Below are positions 55,723 to 64,000 of a stretch of 64,000 nt of DNA, piece by piece. How positions within the stretch are numbered: position 1 is the first letter of the stretch; every line of letters begins with the position of its first letter. The DNA comes from Emticicia agri (GTDB taxonomy: Bacteria > Bacteroidota > Bacteroidia > Cytophagales > Spirosomataceae). Location: assembly GCF_004168285.1 (NCBI RefSeq), contig NZ_SEWF01000018.1, positions 1 through 64,000 of the forward strand, written 5' to 3'. Both the position numbers and the translations under genes were made by a program. The notes beneath the pieces are model-generated. The model had not been told where the DNA came from. It did not search any database and saw only the letters and a list, made by a program, of their open reading frames with translations.

Positions 55723-56195
55723 ATAGAGATGTCTTCATTATATTCACCAAAAAGTTCGATAAGTTTCTTTTGCCTGAACTCAAAAATATCAGCCAACTGA
55801 CGTTCGACAAACAAACTATTAGCGATATTACCCAGAAACCAGAGAGGAAGTTTATAATGCACAATATCTTCCATCAATACGCCATTCTGAATTTCTTTTA
55901 GTTTATGCTGGTGATGCCAGAATGTATAAGGGCCAAAGCGTTGTTCGTCTACAAAATAATCGGGTTCTTGTACATGGGTTATCTCAGTACACCATTTTAA
56001 CGGAATACCTAAGACGGGTTTTACAATATAGGTAATAATTTGTCCCGCATACATTTCTGAACCGTGGTGTAGTGAGGTCATTTCAAAACCCATATAAGCG
56101 GGCGTTATAACTTTAAGATTAGCTGGTGCCGAAAGAAATTTCCAGGCTTGTGATACAGTTAAGGGCAGTTTTTGAGTACGATGCAAGGTGTGCAT
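55713..56195 (-). CDS. SRPBCC family protein
   Basis: The 160-residue soluble protein has the START/Bet v1-like SRPBCC pattern: TVSQAWKFLSAPANLKVITP at the start, a central WCTEITHVQEPDYFVDEQ strand pair, GPYTFWHHQHKLKEI and a long C-terminal helix ending FEFRQKKLIELFGE. Such proteins bind hydrophobic ligands; the specific role is unknown. No signal peptide. The ATG at 56195 is well placed before the conserved start. Confidence 0.85.
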   Translation of the reverse strand: MHTLHRTQKLPLTVSQAWKFLSAPANLKVITPAYMGFEMTSLHHGSEMYAGQIITYIVKPVLGIPLKWCTEITHVQEPDYFVDEQRFGPYTFWHHQHKLKEIQNGVLMEDIVHYKLPLWFLGNIANSLFVERQLADIFEFRQKKLIELFGEYNEDISIKN

Positions 56196-56249
56196 TGATG
56201 CGTATAATGGTTTTATAACATTAACATCTGAAGGTACAGGATTGTTTCA

Positions 56250-56350
56250 GGTAAAGAACCTGCTGACGTTTTAAATAGCACCTATACTCTATAAGCGCAC
56301 AATTCTACGCCAACTAAGATGTACTATTTTAGCAGGTCAGGCTCTTTACC
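56250..56350. repeat. Imperfect inverted repeat between SRPBCC and HtrA-like genes
   Basis: GGTAAAGAACCTG (56250-56262) matches the complement of 56338-56350 (GGTAAAGAGCCTG) with one mismatch. The rest of 56196-56362 shows nothing else. Confidence 0.45.
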
Positions 56351-56362
56351 GATAACATTCCA

Positions 56363-57376
56363 TTATCTCAACTCTCCAGTCAGTACTTTTACATTTTTCC
56401 TGGTACCTCCACGCAAAAGATTCACCGTAACATATTGATTAATCAATTCATCGTTCAGTATCTTATGCAAATCATCTACCGAAGAAATGGGCTTTTCATT
56501 CAAACCTACAATAATATCACCCCGGTGAAGCTCACTATTATGGGCGTTGGCATCAGCAATTACCTCGCTGATATATACACCCGTGCGAGTAGTTAATTTA
56601 TTATAACCAATCATTCTTTCGCTCAGGTTTACTACTTGCCCTGCAATACCTAATTGTGCTCTTTTTACTTTACCCTCTAAAATCAGTTTTCCAGCCACAT
56701 ATTTGGTCAGATTTGCTGAAACTGCAAAACAGATACCTTGTGCGGCAGCAATCACGGCTGTATTTACCCCGATAATTTCACCAAAAGAATTAACTAAAGG
56801 CCCGCCCGAATTACCCGGATTCAAAGAAGCATCGGTCTGAATTACATCATCAATCATTCTTCCGGTTTCGCTTCTTAATGTTCTACCCAAAGCACTTACC
56901 ACACCTGCCGTTACGGTATATTGAAAACCCAAAGGATTACCAATAGCGATAGCTATCTGTCCGACTTTCAGTTTATCCGAATCGCTGAACCGTAAAGGCT
57001 TCAATGAATCGGCATAGATTTTTAATACCGCAATATCGGTATAAGGGTCAGTCCCTATAATGGTTGCTTCAAAGACTCTCCCATCCATCAATCCTACTTC
57101 TACTCTTTCGGCATTGCTCACCACATGATTATTGGTAATAACAAATCCATCGCTCGAAATAATAAAACCTGAACCACCCGCTTCCTGCGGTTGTCTCAAT
57201 CGCTGATTCTGGTTTTGAATAGTTTTTTTCAAAACTTTAATCTGCACTACCGAATTACTGGCTTTTTCTACTACTTGCGTAATGGTGTGGGAATAAGCGT
57301 CTAAAATCTGCTCATCATTCGATGACTGTTGTATAGAATTGTCTTCAGTAGCTGAAGACGACAAAAAAGATAACAT
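56363..57376 (-). CDS. HtrA-like trypsin-family serine protease with one PDZ domain
   Basis: The start is at ATG 57376, preceded by a good Shine-Dalgarno (AAAGGAG, complement of 57383-57389), rare in this window; the frame extends 10 codons upstream without support. The 337-residue protein has a trypsin-like domain with catalytic His in ITNNHVVS, Asp in PYTDIAVLKI and Ser in NPGNSGGPL, then one PDZ domain (~245-330, RTGVYISEVIADANAHNSELHRGD split around it). No signal peptide or membrane anchor is visible in MLSFLSSSATEDNS, unusual for DegP/DegS relatives, so it may act in the cytoplasm. Confidence 0.9.
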   Translation of the reverse strand: MLSFLSSSATEDNSIQQSSNDEQILDAYSHTITQVVEKASNSVVQIKVLKKTIQNQNQRLRQPQEAGGSGFIISSDGFVITNNHVVSNAERVEVGLMDGRVFEATIIGTDPYTDIAVLKIYADSLKPLRFSDSDKLKVGQIAIAIGNPLGFQYTVTAGVVSALGRTLRSETGRMIDDVIQTDASLNPGNSGGPLVNSFGEIIGVNTAVIAAAQGICFAVSANLTKYVAGKLILEGKVKRAQLGIAGQVVNLSERMIGYNKLTTRTGVYISEVIADANAHNSELHRGDIIVGLNEKPISSVDDLHKILNDELINQYVTVNLLRGGTRKNVKVLTGELR

Positions 57377-57526
57377 TTTTTCTCCTTTTTTAATAGTTAT
57401 AAGCAAATTGTCAAGAAGTTTGCCAATACATTTTTACTGACAAAATGGCTGAAACATTCAAGACAGGAATCATTACCTGCATACTAATCTCATAAAGCTA
57501 AAAAGCTCCTGACATTTTTTCAATAG

Positions 57527-58278
57527 GTGAACATCTTTTTTCAGAAAAACTCTAATCAAGCATTTTTGCACTCCTTTCAATGTATCGACAAAAGCCAAAT
57601 TCACAGCTATTCAGCTGCGATAGCACAGTGTGGCATACTACGCACCAAAGACCTGGTTGATTGGGAACGTTTGCCTGATTTAAAACCCCCTCTCCGCAAC
57701 ACAGAAATGTGGTACTGCACCCTGAATTTGTGAATGGGAAATATACACTTTATACACGTTCTCAAGATGTTTTATTGAAGCAGGAACCGGAGGGAGCATT
57801 GGCTTAGGCTTTACCGATTCGATGGAAAATGCAGTGGCTGAAAAAGAATATATCATTGACGAAAAACGCTATCATACCGTTTATGAAGTAAAAAACGGAC
57901 AAGGCCCGGCTCCTTTGAAAACGCCATAAGGCTGGTTACATCTGTTACATGGCGTAAGAAATACAGCCGACGGATTACGTTATGTATTATATATGTTTAT
58001 GACCAACCTTTATGACTTAACAAAGGTGATTCATAAATTTGCAGGATATTTCAAAGCCCCCGCACCGAACGTGTGGGAGACGTGTCTCATGTAGCGTTCT
58101 CTAATGGCTATATTTTAGATGAAGACGGCACAGTTTTTATCTAATAAGCCTCGTCGGATACACGTATGCACGTAGCCACCGGAGCATAAAAAAATTAATA
58201 GACTACTGTAGAAACCTGAATAGGATTATTGAAAAAAAATTAGTTTATTCGAAGACATCAAAGCTGATTAATGCCTGA
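57527..58278 (+). pseudogene. Decayed GH130 beta-1,4-mannosylglucose-phosphorylase-like gene
   Basis: Across three frames the region spells successive GH130 blocks: CGILRTKDLVDWERLPDLK, VLHPEFVNGKYTLYTR, YHTVYEVKNGQGPAP, HGVRNTADGLRYVLYMFMTN, ERVGDVSHVAFSNGYILDE, then ASSDTRMHVAT and KLIDYCRN. At least three frameshifts and several stops break it. One TAA is at 57927-57929, and two adjacent TAA codons stand where the family has YY before ASSD. The N-terminal part is missing. The intact enzyme would phosphorolyse mannosylglucose or mannobiose. The next gene is a cellobiose-2-epimerase-like enzyme, the normal partner in beta-mannan use. Confidence 0.85.
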
Positions 58279-58339
58279 TTATCAAGAGTATATACATTAT
58301 CTTTTATAATACCCTAATCAACCCAATCATCTTTTACCA

Positions 58340-59515
58340 ATGGATTTGAAAACATTTCGCAGCGAAGTAGAGAAAGAATTAGACAACATTCTGAATTATT
58401 GGCTTAATCATAGTATCGACCAGGAAAATGGTGGTTTTTATGGAAAAATCACAGCCGACGATAAGATTATTACCGATGCCGAAAAAGGGTTGGTTCTAAA
58501 CAGTCGGATTCTCTGGACATTCTCTTCGGCTTATATTCATCAGCCTAAAACTATTTATAAAGAAACAGCCAAGCGAGCCTATGAATATCTGCTGGCGCAT
58601 TTCTGGGACTCAAAAAACAGTGGAGGTTACTGGTCGGTTGACTATCAAGGGAATCCTAAAGAAACCCATAAGCAAATCTATGGACAAGGCTTTATGTTAT
58701 ATGGTTTTTCTGAATACTATCGGGCATTTCATGACAAACACGCATTAGACAAAGCCATTGAATTGTTTCAGATTCTTGAACATGTGGCTTTTGATAAGAA
58801 ACATGGAGGGTATTATGAGGTAACTACTGCCGACTGGAAAATTATGCAAGATAAGGTGATTACGCAAGGCAAAGAAGACCAGAAAAAATCAATGAATACG
58901 CATCTGCATATCATTGAGCCTTATACCAATCTATACAGAGTCTGGAAAAATGAACATCTTGCTAAACAAATCAAAGGACTGTTAAAAGATTTTACCGAAC
59001 ATATTGTAGATAAACAAACCCATACCCAACACCTGTTCTTTGCCGACGACTGGACAGTAAAATCGGATATTGTCTCCTTTGGGCATGATATTGAATCATC
59101 GTGGTTATTGGTTGAAGCCGCAGAGGTTTTAGGTGATAAAAAGCGGCTGGAAGAAATAAAAAAAATAGCTGTGCAGATTGCCAAAGCCTCAGAAAAAGGG
59201 CTGGATACCGATGGCGGCATGTTCAACGAGCAGGATGCCCATCATCTGAACAAAGAAAAACACTGGTGGGTACAGGCAGAAGCGATGGTTGGTTTTCTGA
59301 ATGCTTATGAAATATCAAAACAAAAATCGTTTTTAGACCATGCGCTGGCAAGTTGGGAATTCATCAAAAAATCTCTGGTAACGCCAAGTGGCGAATGGTA
59401 CTGGGGTTTAGATGGCAATAACCAACCCATGAAACGGCATGACAAAGCCGGATTCTGGAAATGCCCCTATCACAACGCCCGTGCCTGTATGGAAGTTATC
59501 AGAAGATTGTCGTAA
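58340..59515 (+). CDS. AGE family epimerase, cellobiose 2-epimerase-like
   Basis: The 391-residue cytoplasmic protein has the (alpha/alpha)6 barrel of N-acylglucosamine 2-epimerases. Cellobiose-2-epimerase-like features are NGGFYGKIT near the start, NSRILWTFSSAY with the catalytic-site Arg, NSGGYWSVDYQGNP, MNTHLHIIEPYTNLYR, FGHDIESSWLL, WWVQAEAMVGF and the His in KCPYHNARACMEV. It would convert the reducing-end sugar (for example mannobiose to mannosylglucose) for a GH130 phosphorylase. The GH130 gene just upstream is a wreck, so the step it feeds is broken at this locus. Confidence 0.9.
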   Translation: MDLKTFRSEVEKELDNILNYWLNHSIDQENGGFYGKITADDKIITDAEKGLVLNSRILWTFSSAYIHQPKTIYKETAKRAYEYLLAHFWDSKNSGGYWSVDYQGNPKETHKQIYGQGFMLYGFSEYYRAFHDKHALDKAIELFQILEHVAFDKKHGGYYEVTTADWKIMQDKVITQGKEDQKKSMNTHLHIIEPYTNLYRVWKNEHLAKQIKGLLKDFTEHIVDKQTHTQHLFFADDWTVKSDIVSFGHDIESSWLLVEAAEVLGDKKRLEEIKKIAVQIAKASEKGLDTDGGMFNEQDAHHLNKEKHWWVQAEAMVGFLNAYEISKQKSFLDHALASWEFIKKSLVTPSGEWYWGLDGNNQPMKRHDKAGFWKCPYHNARACMEVIRRLS

Positions 59516-59582
59516 GAGATTGTATAAAAAGTAATAACTTTAAGGCATAAAACTTATTCAACCTCCTTTAATGTACCTCGCC

Positions 59583-61538
59583 ATGAAACGATGTGTATCG
59601 GTTCTGCTGCTTCTATCATTTCACACAGCAGCATTTGCCCAATTAAAATTAGCTCGGTTATTTTCCGACCACGTGGTTGTGCAACGCCAGAAACCTATTC
59701 CGGTATGGGGTTGGGCAGCACCAAACGAAAATGTAAAAGTAGCCTTAGGCAACCAGTCTCAATCAGCAAAGGCTGATGCTTCAGGTAAGTGGATGGTTCG
59801 CTTCTCACCTATGGAAGCCGGAGGCCCTCACCAATTGACTGCTACGGCCAAATCGGGCAATCTGACTATCAATGACATTCTGATTGGTGAAGTATGGCTC
59901 TGTTCAGGGCAATCGAATATGGAATGGCCGGTGGCACAGGCAAACAATTATATTGAAGAAAAGAAAGATGCCGATTACCCGCAAATCAGACAGTTTTATG
60001 TAGCGCATGAGGTAAGCATGACACCCCAGACAGACCTGAAATCAGGCGAATGGAAAATCTGTTCACCGAAAACTGTTGGCAATTTCACAGCCGTAGGATT
60101 CTTTTTTGCCCGTGAGTTGTATCAGAAACTGAACATTCCTATTGGTTTGCTTCACTCTTCCTGGGGTGGGTCTCAGATAGAAGGGTGGATTAGCCGTGAA
60201 GCTATGCTGACTGATGACGAACTGAAATCTTATGCGCAAAGCCTGCCTGACAACTGGGCTGATGCCGATGCCATACACGACAAAAAAACCATGAAAACCT
60301 TGCTTGGTACCGAAATTGCGCCAACCATAGCCGATGAAAAGAAATACACCGAAGCCAATTATGATTTCTCAAAATGGTTAAGTGTCGGAAATCCATTAGG
60401 ACAATGGGACTGGAAAGGTGTCTGGATGTTCCGGGGGAATGGGTATATGGGGCGTACAGTTGATATGCCTGCTGATATGGTCACTAAAGAAACTACTTTA
60501 GGTTTAGGCATTCAGGATAGCCAGAATGAAATCTACATCAACGGCAAACTGGTGTACGAAGGTGCAGAAAAAGGCACTCGTAAAATCCGTATTCCGGCTA
60601 ATACCTGGAAAGCAGGTAATAACCAGTTGATGATAAAATTCGGTAAAATGATTAATCCGTCATGGTATGGACTGGGACTGATGGGCGGAGCAGATGATTT
60701 ATTCGTAAGCGCCGGAACTGATAAAATCAGTCTGGCTAATGGCTGGAAAATTATGCCTTCATTTGCCGATGCACACGAATACCTTCATTCAAGTAATAAT
60801 TTAGGAACAACTATTTACAATTCAATGATTGCGCCCTTAGTACCTTTTGCCATCAGAGGGGCTTTATGGTATCAGGGTGAAAGTAATGCCTCAAGAGCCT
60901 ATCAATACAGAAAGAGTTTTCCGCTTATGATTAATGACTGGCGTAAACAGTGGAAAGATGATTTTTCATTCTATTTTGTTCAGTTGTCGAGTTACGGCGA
61001 TTACCAGAATAGTAATCAGGGCAGTAACTGGGGCGAATTAAGAGAAGCCCAGACGATGACTTTGAGCCTGCCCAAAACTGGAATGGCAGTAACAACTGAT
61101 GTGGGTAATCCAAAGGATATTCATCCTACCAACAAGCAGGACGTAGGACATCGGCTGGCAGTAAATGCACTAAAATTTGATTATGGACAAGAAGTACTGC
61201 CTTCAGGGCCTCTATTTGAGTCTGTAACCTTTGAGGACAACAAAGCCATACTTTCTTTTAAATATACAGGCAAAGGATTAATAGCAAAAGACAAATTCGG
61301 TTATCTGAAAGGTTTTGAAATTGCAGACGATAATCAGGCATTTTACTATGCCAAAGCCGACATTGTTGGTGATAAAGTAGTGGTTTATCATCCGAAAGGT
61401 TTAAAGCCCGTGGCAGTGAGATATGGCTGGGCTGATGCACCCGAAGATGCCAATTTATTTAATATAGATGGTTTACCAGCCAGCCCTTTCCGAACAGATA
61501 CCTGGAAAGGACTGACTGTTGGAAAAAAATTTGAATAA
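59583..61538 (+). CDS. SGNH sialate-O-acetylesterase-like carbohydrate esterase (second copy)
   Basis: The start is set at ATG 59583, which begins a signal peptide (MKRCVSVLLLLSFHTAAFAQ); an ATG four codons earlier is possible. The 651-residue protein is a paralog of the esterase at 40712-42646, with the same split SGNH plan: Ser in WLCSGQSNM, ALWYQGESN, a beta-sandwich insert (~235-395) and a C-terminal PKDIHPTNKQDVGH block carrying the Asp-His pair. It probably removes acetyl groups from mannan or xylan. It lies between the epimerase and an aldo/keto reductase, all on one strand. Confidence 0.9.
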   Translation: MKRCVSVLLLLSFHTAAFAQLKLARLFSDHVVVQRQKPIPVWGWAAPNENVKVALGNQSQSAKADASGKWMVRFSPMEAGGPHQLTATAKSGNLTINDILIGEVWLCSGQSNMEWPVAQANNYIEEKKDADYPQIRQFYVAHEVSMTPQTDLKSGEWKICSPKTVGNFTAVGFFFARELYQKLNIPIGLLHSSWGGSQIEGWISREAMLTDDELKSYAQSLPDNWADADAIHDKKTMKTLLGTEIAPTIADEKKYTEANYDFSKWLSVGNPLGQWDWKGVWMFRGNGYMGRTVDMPADMVTKETTLGLGIQDSQNEIYINGKLVYEGAEKGTRKIRIPANTWKAGNNQLMIKFGKMINPSWYGLGLMGGADDLFVSAGTDKISLANGWKIMPSFADAHEYLHSSNNLGTTIYNSMIAPLVPFAIRGALWYQGESNASRAYQYRKSFPLMINDWRKQWKDDFSFYFVQLSSYGDYQNSNQGSNWGELREAQTMTLSLPKTGMAVTTDVGNPKDIHPTNKQDVGHRLAVNALKFDYGQEVLPSGPLFESVTFEDNKAILSFKYTGKGLIAKDKFGYLKGFEIADDNQAFYYAKADIVGDKVVVYHPKGLKPVAVRYGWADAPEDANLFNIDGLPASPFRTDTWKGLTVGKKFE

Positions 61539-61555
61539 CCCTAAAAAAAGTTTAC

Positions 61556-62548
61556 ATGACCTATCTGGCAAACCCTTCCCGTTATGAACAAATGACTTAC
61601 CGTAGATGTGGCAGAAGCGGCTTAAAATTACCTGCCATATCTTTAGGACTCTGGCATAATTTCGGCGGAGTTGATGTATTTGAAAACTATCGTGCCATTT
61701 TACGCACTGCTTTTGATAATGGCATTACCCATTTCGATTTAGCCAACAATTATGGTCCGCCTCCTGGTTCGGCAGAAGAAAATTTCGGAGTTTTAATGAA
61801 GAAAGACTTTGCTCCCTACCGTGACGAACTGATAATATCATCTAAAGCAGGTTATCTGATGTGGCAAGGGCCTTATGGTGAATGGGGTTCAAAAAAATAC
61901 CTCATTGCAAGCCTCGACCAGAGCCTGAAACGCATGGGGCTGGATTATGTCGATATATTTTACCATCACCGCCCTGACCCTGATACGCCTTTAGAAGAAA
62001 CCATGTCGGCATTGGATTTAATTGTAAGGCAGGGTAAAGCCCTATATGTGGGCATCTCAAACTATCAGGAAGAAGAGGCAGCTAAAGCCATTGAAATACT
62101 AAGCCGATTAGGAACACCTTGCCTGATACACCAACCCAAATACTCTATGTTTGAGCGTTGGGTAGAAGGAGGTTTATTAGATGTTTTAGGTGAAAATGGC
62201 GTAGGTTGTATTCCTTTCTCACCTCTGGCACAAGGTTTATTAACAGATAAATACCTGAAAGGGATTCCGGCAGATTCAAGAGCAGCCAAACCTCATGGGT
62301 ACTTACAAGAAAATCAGGTGAGTGAAGGCGTTATTGCTAAAATTCAGCAATTAAATACCCTGGCATTAGACCGCAACCAGACACTGGCACAAATGGCATT
62401 GGCGTGGTTATTAAAAGATTACAGAGTTACGTCGGTATTGATTGGGGCAAGCCGGGTTTCGCAGTTAGAAGACTCGTTGAAATGCTTGCATAACTTAGAT
62501 TTCACACATGATGAACTCCAAAAAATAGAACATATTCTACAAGGCTAA
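61556..62548 (+). CDS. Aldo/keto reductase, YghZ-like
   Basis: The 330-residue reductase has the YghZ/Kv-beta-like layout: N-terminal YRRCGRSGLKLPAISLGLWHNFG, catalytic Asp/Tyr in THFDLANNYGPPPG, Lys in IISSKAGY, His in FYHHRPD, and the C-terminal LIGASRVSQLEDSL cofactor loop. E. coli YghZ reduces L-glyceraldehyde-3-phosphate and methylglyoxal. Here it follows the esterase by 17 nt within a glycan cluster, so a sugar carbonyl is a likely substrate. Confidence 0.9.
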   Translation: MTYLANPSRYEQMTYRRCGRSGLKLPAISLGLWHNFGGVDVFENYRAILRTAFDNGITHFDLANNYGPPPGSAEENFGVLMKKDFAPYRDELIISSKAGYLMWQGPYGEWGSKKYLIASLDQSLKRMGLDYVDIFYHHRPDPDTPLEETMSALDLIVRQGKALYVGISNYQEEEAAKAIEILSRLGTPCLIHQPKYSMFERWVEGGLLDVLGENGVGCIPFSPLAQGLLTDKYLKGIPADSRAAKPHGYLQENQVSEGVIAKIQQLNTLALDRNQTLAQMALAWLLKDYRVTSVLIGASRVSQLEDSLKCLHNLDFTHDELQKIEHILQG

Positions 62549-62647
62549 TAAGAATAAATTTCAAGTATAATCATGCTGTATTGTTTTATTGCCATACTTT
62601 CTGATAATTAAAATAAGTGTGGCTTTATTTTTCAAAACTCTATTCCG

Positions 62648-64000
62648 ATGAAACTACTATTCAACTTAAAAAAAATCTTTTTGCAGACTATAGCATTTCT
62701 CTCACTACAACAATTATTTGCCCAGAATGAAAATATCCGGCTAAATCAGGTTGGTTTCTATCCAGATGCTTCCAAAGTGGCGGTATGGGTTGGCGAACTG
62801 CAAAGTGATTTTGAAGTGATTAAACAGAATAAGAAAAAAGTGGTTTTCAAAGGGAAACTTTCAAACCAGCGAACAAACGCTATTTCTCAGAAAACTACCC
62901 AGCTTGCAGATTTTTCAGCCTTGCACAAGCCCGGCAAATACTATATTTCTATTGGCAACAAAGGGTTCTCCTACTCTTTTGAAATCAAAAAAGATATTCA
63001 CAGAGAAGCCGCAAAAGCCTCGCTGAAAGGATTTTACTACCAAAGAGTTTCCACAGACTTACCTGAAAAATATGCAGGTAAATGGCATAGAGCAGCAGGC
63101 CACCGAGATGATAAGGTACTATTACACCCATCTGCTGCAAGTAAAGAACGCCCTGAAAATACCCTGATTTCTTCAACCAAGGGTTGGTACGATGCAGGTG
63201 ATTATAACAAGTACATCGTTAACTCAGGCATTACGATGGCGACTTTGTTTTCTTTGTACGAAGATTACCCGGAATACTGTAAGGATTTTGAAATCAACAT
63301 TCCTGAAAGTAAAAATGGTATTCCTGACTTATTAGATGAAGCCCTTTGGAATTTAAGATGGATGCTCACCATGCAAGACCCTAATGATGGTGGCGTTTAC
63401 CATAAATTGACCAATCCTTCATTTGATGGAATGGTGATGCCCGATAAGGCCATCAAGCCACGCTATGTAGTACAGAAAAGTATTACGGCTACGCTTGATT
63501 TTGCCGCCGTAATGGCACAATCTAACAGAATTTTTAAGGCTTATGAAAAACAATTACCCGGTTTGGCAGATTCTTGCCTTATCGCAGCTAAAAAAGCCTG
63601 GGCATGGGCAAAGGCTAATCCAAAAGCCTTATATCTTCAAAATGAAATCAACAAACAATTTGACCCTGATGTAGTAACAGGCGAGTATGGAGACAGAAAT
63701 AGTGCCGACGAATGGATATGGGCAGCCATAGAACTATGGATTACTACAAAAGACGACAGCTATGCTGAACAGACTGACCTTTTTCCTGACAAAAATCTGC
63801 CATTACCCACCTGGAGCCAGGTTCGGATGCTTGGATATTATAGTTTAATTCGTTCAGAAAAACTATTGACACCCAAAAGTAAACAAGCTTTACCTGCTTT
63901 GAAAAAGATGCTTACCGATTTTGCTGATGGCTTGCTTGCAGGCGTTGACCAGCAGGCCTATCACACAGTAATGGGCAAAACTGCCAGAGATTATATGTGG
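62648..64000 (+). CDS. GH9 cellulase-like glycoside hydrolase (3' end outside window)
   Basis: The first 451 codons are open to the window edge. A signal peptide (to ~residue 33, QQLFAQ) is followed by an N-terminal immunoglobulin-like CelD_N domain (~36-115: IRLNQVGFYPDASKVAVW), then the GH9 barrel. The conserved catalytic acidic pair is visible in GWYDAGDYNKYIV (~179-191), then PDLLDEALWNLRWMLTMQD and DPDVVTGEYGDRNSADEWIWAA. The C-terminal catalytic Glu block lies beyond the edge. It hydrolyses beta-1,4-glucans or related hemicellulose. Confidence 0.92.
   Translation, partial: MKLLFNLKKIFLQTIAFLSLQQLFAQNENIRLNQVGFYPDASKVAVWVGELQSDFEVIKQNKKKVVFKGKLSNQRTNAISQKTTQLADFSALHKPGKYYISIGNKGFSYSFEIKKDIHREAAKASLKGFYYQRVSTDLPEKYAGKWHRAAGHRDDKVLLHPSAASKERPENTLISSTKGWYDAGDYNKYIVNSGITMATLFSLYEDYPEYCKDFEINIPESKNGIPDLLDEALWNLRWMLTMQDPNDGGVYHKLTNPSFDGMVMPDKAIKPRYVVQKSITATLDFAAVMAQSNRIFKAYEKQLPGLADSCLIAAKKAWAWAKANPKALYLQNEINKQFDPDVVTGEYGDRNSADEWIWAAIELWITTKDDSYAEQTDLFPDKNLPLPTWSQVRMLGYYSLIRSEKLLTPKSKQALPALKKMLTDFADGLLAGVDQQAYHTVMGKTARDYMW

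Overview
The window looks like chromosomal DNA of an aerobic, polysaccharide-degrading member of the Bacteroidota, most likely the Cytophagales (an Emticicia/Arcicella-like lineage is my guess from gene content, not a database result). Supporting signs: low GC coding DNA, Bacteroidota-type promoter boxes (TAnnTTTG with an upstream TTG), few strong Shine-Dalgarno sites, a tmRNA whose tag reads GNTSYAMAA, and families typical of the phylum (ELWxxDGT repeats, 3-coathanger stack, DUF1501 with PSCyt1/DUF1553, GH10/GH43/GH67/GH9, AGE epimerase).

Layout. 1-1700: the acidic tail of a protein cut by the window edge, then an orphan RHS tip with a candidate immunity gene. 1.8-11.5 kb: housekeeping and accessory genes (2-hydroxyacid dehydrogenase, pdxA, a tyrosine recombinase with an altered catalytic Arg, a sodium:solute symporter, DUF1801, a BaiN/HI0933-type flavoprotein, two paralogous cysteine-motif lipoproteins, tex). 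11.6-12.0 kb: ssrA. 12.2-20.0 kb: a frameshifted single-domain response regulator, a DUF2059 protein, an amidohydrolase, a DEAD-box helicase, a gluconate-2-dehydrogenase-subunit-3/GMC oxidoreductase pair, DUF983 and an AraC regulator. 20.1-26.4 kb: a GbsR/MarR regulator and a TolC-HlyD-AcrB type efflux operon sharing a pair of near-identical inverted-repeat operators. 26.4-34.1 kb: SDR, Crp/Fnr regulator, small proteins and a DUF1501 plus PSCyt1/DUF1549/LamG/DUF1553 pair.

34.2-44.5 kb is the clearest functional system: a six-gene minus-strand glucuronoxylan operon (SGNH esterase, mannonate dehydratase uxuA, GH67 alpha-glucuronidase, SDR likely acting as fructuronate reductase, GH43, GH10 xylanase) ending in a strong terminator, with a divergent LacI-type regulator carrying an unusual N-terminal zinc ribbon and a perfect 16-bp palindrome in the shared upstream region. 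There is no SusC/SusD pair. A 31-codon AraC remnant, an aldo/keto reductase, a PhyH-type dioxygenase and an AraC regulator follow.

47.5-53.6 kb: two tandem ~1000-residue ELWxxDGT proteins that have diverged except for a 476-bp stretch identical at the DNA level. 53.7-57.4 kb: an S9 peptidase, an SRPBCC protein and an HtrA-like protease. 57.5-64.0 kb: a second glycan cluster on the plus strand: a heavily decayed GH130 mannosylglucose-phosphorylase-like pseudogene, a cellobiose-2-epimerase-like gene, a second SGNH esterase, an aldo/keto reductase and a GH9 cellulase cut by the right edge. Together these suggest a degrader of hemicellulose that has lost one step of beta-mannan/mannosylglucose use at this locus. 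No CRISPR array, tRNA, rRNA or complete insertion sequence was seen.
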